Part shown: in pieces, positions 61,432 to 64,000 of the stretch
Layout of the letters: each line of letters begins with the position of its first letter
How positions within the stretch are numbered: position 1 is the stretch's first letter
Source: Syntrophaceae bacterium UBA6112
GTDB taxonomy: Bacteria; Desulfobacterota; Syntrophia; Syntrophales; UBA5619
Direction of reading: 5' to 3'
NCBI GenBank assembly: GCA_002423465.1
Contig: DIWG01000083.1
Location: forward strand, 1-64,000
Length of the DNA stretch: 64,000 nucleotides
The notes under the pieces: model-generated
What the model saw: the letters and a program-made list of their open reading frames with translations, nothing else
What the model was told of the DNA's origin: nothing
Databases searched by the model: none
Program-made: the position numbers and the translations under genes

Positions 61432-63978
61432 TTAATTAATTTTTGGGATCATTTTAAGCCCCGCCAGCAAGAAAGACCAGACACTCAGGACGAAGAAAGC
61501 CAGACTGAACAGCGGCATGATTCGGTTACGGAAATAGGCCGGCAGTTTTGTAAGACCCACCAGGAACATCGGAAGAATCAAAAAGAGATAGCGCCCTTGG
61601 GGCTGATAGTCGTTGACCCAGGAGTGGTAGACCGATTGACCGACCGCAAGGCCGGCGAAAAGCATGACAAACAACAAGAAAATTATGCTTCGGGCGGGAA
61701 GGGTAAAGGCCATATGAAAGAAAATGAGCAGGAAGAAGGCGCCCAGCACATAGCTGACGGCGAGATAGTAACCTTTGTCGGAGAGAAGATCCATGTAGCC
61801 GTAGACGCCGAAAAAACTGTTAAAAGACATATCCCGCCAGTCCGAACTCTGGATGAAGAGTTCCTGAAAAGTCACCCCCTTCTCTTTGAGATGAAGCCCT
61901 TTATAGGAAGAAGCCAGATCACTTTTCAGGGTGCTGATCTTGAACTGGTAAACGGCACGGCTCTCCATGATGCTCACAACTTTTTCATTCTTCCTGAAAT
62001 CATTCACATACTGATCGTATCCATAGATGGGCAGATAGAAAAGAAGCGCCACAAGACCCACGAAGAGCCATTTTTTCAGTTGCGGGATTCTCTCCCGGGC
62101 CGACGTATCGAACAGAACGGTCCATAGTGCAACAAAAACCAGAAAAACGATGTACAGCCGATAGTTTAACTTTGAGGAGAGGAGAAGCCCCAACAGAATC
62201 CCGGCCAGAATTCCTCCGCCGATGCGCTGACGAATCGTGGGGGCCGAAAGGTAACGGCGCAGGGAAGATCCCGGATCGGCGAACTGCATGGCCAGAAGCA
62301 TGGCAATCAGCCATGGGAAAGCGTCATTGTTGAAGTAGGAAAACACGTACCACACCTGCGGTGAGATAACGAGGAAGGGAACCAGCCATTTCGACCGCTT
62401 GATTTGGATGGCGACGATCAGAACCAGGGAGAGGAATAGAAAAGCATTGAACAGGCGCAACCTCAGGTAAAAATCGGATACAATGCCGGATAAGACCTGG
62501 GTGGCTTTGACGGCAAAGAAATAGAGCGGATCGATATGCCAGAGGTAGCTGATCCCGAATACGGATATGCTTTTCTCGACCCGGGGATCATCCACCGCCG
62601 GAGGAAGCCAGTTATCTATGTAATAAGCGGCCGCCTTGAGGTGACCGTTCCACTCGTCCGGGTGGACATCGAGCCCACTGACAAATCCCATCGCCAGAAT
62701 CAGGCCGAAGGCCGACCCCAGATAAATCAGAGGCAGCTTTTCCTGAACAAAAGGGCTATCCAGTGCCTCAAGACAAGCATTGCCCCATTTTCTCCAGGCC
62801 AGAAGAAAGACGGAGGCAATCAGAAAACACAGGACCGCTTCGATCATCAGCTTCAGTAAAAATTCCTTGAGGGGGAAAGGCAATTTTCCTTCAACATTCA
62901 AATATCCGTTCAAATCAATGGCCAATTGCGGATCGTCGGCGTCTTCCGCCGCGGACACATCCAACCCGTTATGAACGATCCGGCTGGACTTGATCTGCTT
63001 GACGGGTCTGACCCGTCCAAGGTCAATTTCTCGAATCACCCTGTCGAAGGCATCGGTTATCTTGATTTCGCCAATCCGAACGTTGCCGCTCGCCATCAGG
63101 GGATCAAAGCGCAATTCGTAAATCGCCGCATTCGGCAGCTTGAACCGATAGGTCCGTAGATCCTCCTGCCGGATCGCGTCCATCTGCAGTGAGTGTTTTT
63201 CATTCAGCCCCTGACCCAGATCATAATAGACCTGAGCGGTGCTGCCGACCGTGGAACTCATGGCGACCTTCAGAAAAAGGGATCCCGCATCGTCATACAG
63301 GATCCAGAAGCGCCAACCGAAAATCAAAAGCGCGATGATGATGACCGCCGCGATCAGCTTGTTCCGGCAGCGGAGCCCGGTATGGATGAGCAGACACGCG
63401 ACGAAGAAAAATCCTAGAAATTCCAAGAAGAATTTGCCGGCAAGCCGTGATAGCGAATGGTAATTTTTCACGAAAAGAGGCGATTCAAGACGGATCCGAA
63501 CCTGCGGATCGCTTGCCCCTTCCTGGATCCGGATATCGGCTTTTTCATCGGATATCGCTACTGCCGCAATCTGCTGCAGGGGTTCGATCTGATGCAGGTT
63601 CAGACGTTTGACCGGCTTGCGGGAACCATCCAGGATTTCCATTTTATAAACGGGAATGACATTATCCCTGGAAAATGGCGGATCCCATCTCAGGTTGAGG
63701 ATAGGTTTGTTCGGTATTTTAAATAGATAATCAAAGATTTGACCGTCCTCTCTCATGGAAGCGGGCACGGCTTGCGAACTGTTGAATCCCCTGCCGGTAT
63801 CATAAAAAAGTTCGGCAACGCCCTTTTGGGATGATTTCAAGGAGAGGGAAAGATACATGGAATTGGCGTCCTCATAGGAAAGCGCCGCTCTCCAGATGCA
63901 TATCGCGGAAATCACGGCCAGCGCCCAGAGGCACCCCCTGAAAAGCTGTCGTCGGAAGGGAAAAGTCGTCTTTTTCAT
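61432..63978 (-). CDS. GT-C-like membrane glycosyltransferase with two copies of a periplasmic beta-sandwich domain
   Basis: 848 residues from the ATG at 63978, chosen because GGGGGA sits 6 bp ahead; an ATG 6 bp further out is also in frame. Two membrane segments flank two similar soluble domains: about 28-170 (VAELFYDTGRGFNSSQAV, NLRWDPPFSRDNVIPVYKME) and 225-375 (TAQVYYDLGQGLNEKHSL, ELRFDPLMASGNVRIGEIKI). About 11 membrane segments follow. GLDVHPDEWNGHLKAAAYY has the Asp/Glu pattern of GT-C first loops. It may use the polyprenyl-phosphate donor of the ArnC-like enzyme. First gene of the minus-strand locus in this window. Confidence 0.75.
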   Translation of the reverse strand: MKKTTFPFRRQLFRGCLWALAVISAICIWRAALSYEDANSMYLSLSLKSSQKGVAELFYDTGRGFNSSQAVPASMREDGQIFDYLFKIPNKPILNLRWDPPFSRDNVIPVYKMEILDGSRKPVKRLNLHQIEPLQQIAAVAISDEKADIRIQEGASDPQVRIRLESPLFVKNYHSLSRLAGKFFLEFLGFFFVACLLIHTGLRCRNKLIAAVIIIALLIFGWRFWILYDDAGSLFLKVAMSSTVGSTAQVYYDLGQGLNEKHSLQMDAIRQEDLRTYRFKLPNAAIYELRFDPLMASGNVRIGEIKITDAFDRVIREIDLGRVRPVKQIKSSRIVHNGLDVSAAEDADDPQLAIDLNGYLNVEGKLPFPLKEFLLKLMIEAVLCFLIASVFLLAWRKWGNACLEALDSPFVQEKLPLIYLGSAFGLILAMGFVSGLDVHPDEWNGHLKAAAYYIDNWLPPAVDDPRVEKSISVFGISYLWHIDPLYFFAVKATQVLSGIVSDFYLRLRLFNAFLFLSLVLIVAIQIKRSKWLVPFLVISPQVWYVFSYFNNDAFPWLIAMLLAMQFADPGSSLRRYLSAPTIRQRIGGGILAGILLGLLLSSKLNYRLYIVFLVFVALWTVLFDTSARERIPQLKKWLFVGLVALLFYLPIYGYDQYVNDFRKNEKVVSIMESRAVYQFKISTLKSDLASSYKGLHLKEKGVTFQELFIQSSDWRDMSFNSFFGVYGYMDLLSDKGYYLAVSYVLGAFFLLIFFHMAFTLPARSIIFLLFVMLFAGLAVGQSVYHSWVNDYQPQGRYLFLILPMFLVGLTKLPAYFRNRIMPLFSLAFFVLSVWSFLLAGLKMIPKIN

Positions 63979-64000
63979 TTTCATTCCCCCGTGAACGCGG

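Noticed and set aside
1..64000. CRISPR arrays, tRNA, rRNA, complete IS elements
   Set aside because: No regularly spaced repeats, no tRNA cloverleaf with TTCRANNC-type arm and no transposase-like frame were noticed on reading both strands.

Overview
The window looks like a Gram-negative, double-membrane bacterium of the Desulfobacterota (old Deltaproteobacteria), possibly Syntrophales-like. The reasons are the gene order lysS - lolC - lolD - bamA - skp - lpxD - lpxA - Gfo/Idh - lpxB - msbA - lpxK - waaF - gmhB - waaC, the high-GC coding style, and many TTG/GTG or ATGA-coupled starts. The taxonomic call is inference from gene order, not from a marker-gene comparison. No rRNA, tRNA or CRISPR array was seen.

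Region 1 (1-2432) is a decayed chromosomal integron. A 93-codon remnant of an integron integrase (plus strand) keeps the N-terminal core-binding domain but has lost the catalytic domain. It points away from an array of minus-strand cassettes. A well-formed 57-bp attC site (1280-1336) separates a membrane/coiled-coil protein from a cysteine-containing protein. Two less canonical attC-like palindromes bound the other cassettes. The outermost cassette carries the 5' part of a secreted choloylglycine-hydrolase-type Ntn hydrolase, which runs off the window edge into a palindromic repeat.

Region 2 (2517-19570, plus strand) holds housekeeping and envelope genes: lysyl-tRNA synthetase, the lipoprotein release ABC system, the outer-membrane insertase BamA with an extra N-terminal domain, Skp, lipid A synthesis (lpxD, lpxA, lpxB, lpxK), the flippase msbA, inner-core heptose genes (waaF, gmhB, waaC) and a 57-residue Trm112-like zinc ribbon. 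Three long perfect or near-perfect palindromes of one repeat family sit in the gaps lpxA/Gfo-Idh, lpxB/msbA and msbA/lpxK. Two of them contain the stop codon of the gene before.

Region 3 (19679-63978) is a very long surface-polysaccharide (O-antigen or exopolysaccharide) locus. Almost all of it is on the minus strand; a Wzx flippase and one glycosyltransferase lie on the plus strand. It contains a WecA-type initiating transferase, about a dozen glycosyltransferases of families GT2, GT4 and GT9, two GT-C-like membrane proteins, a CDP-6-deoxysugar route (rfbF, rfbG, a 3,5-epimerase, a sugar C-methyltransferase and a DUF4910 protein), and an alginate-type O-acetylation trio (AlgI, AlgJ and AlgX-like). 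It also has a UbiA/HAD pair that could make a polyprenyl-phosphate sugar donor, an asparagine synthase, and several secreted modular proteins that share propeller, fibronectin-III and SGNH-hydrolase modules. The stretches 26.3-29.4 kb, 44.0-46.9 kb and 50.1-51.3 kb are visibly more AT-rich than the rest, suggesting patchwork assembly.

Together, region 2 makes lipid A and inner core and builds the outer membrane. Region 3 supplies the distal polysaccharide and decorates it. Region 1 is a fossil gene-capture platform beside the housekeeping block.
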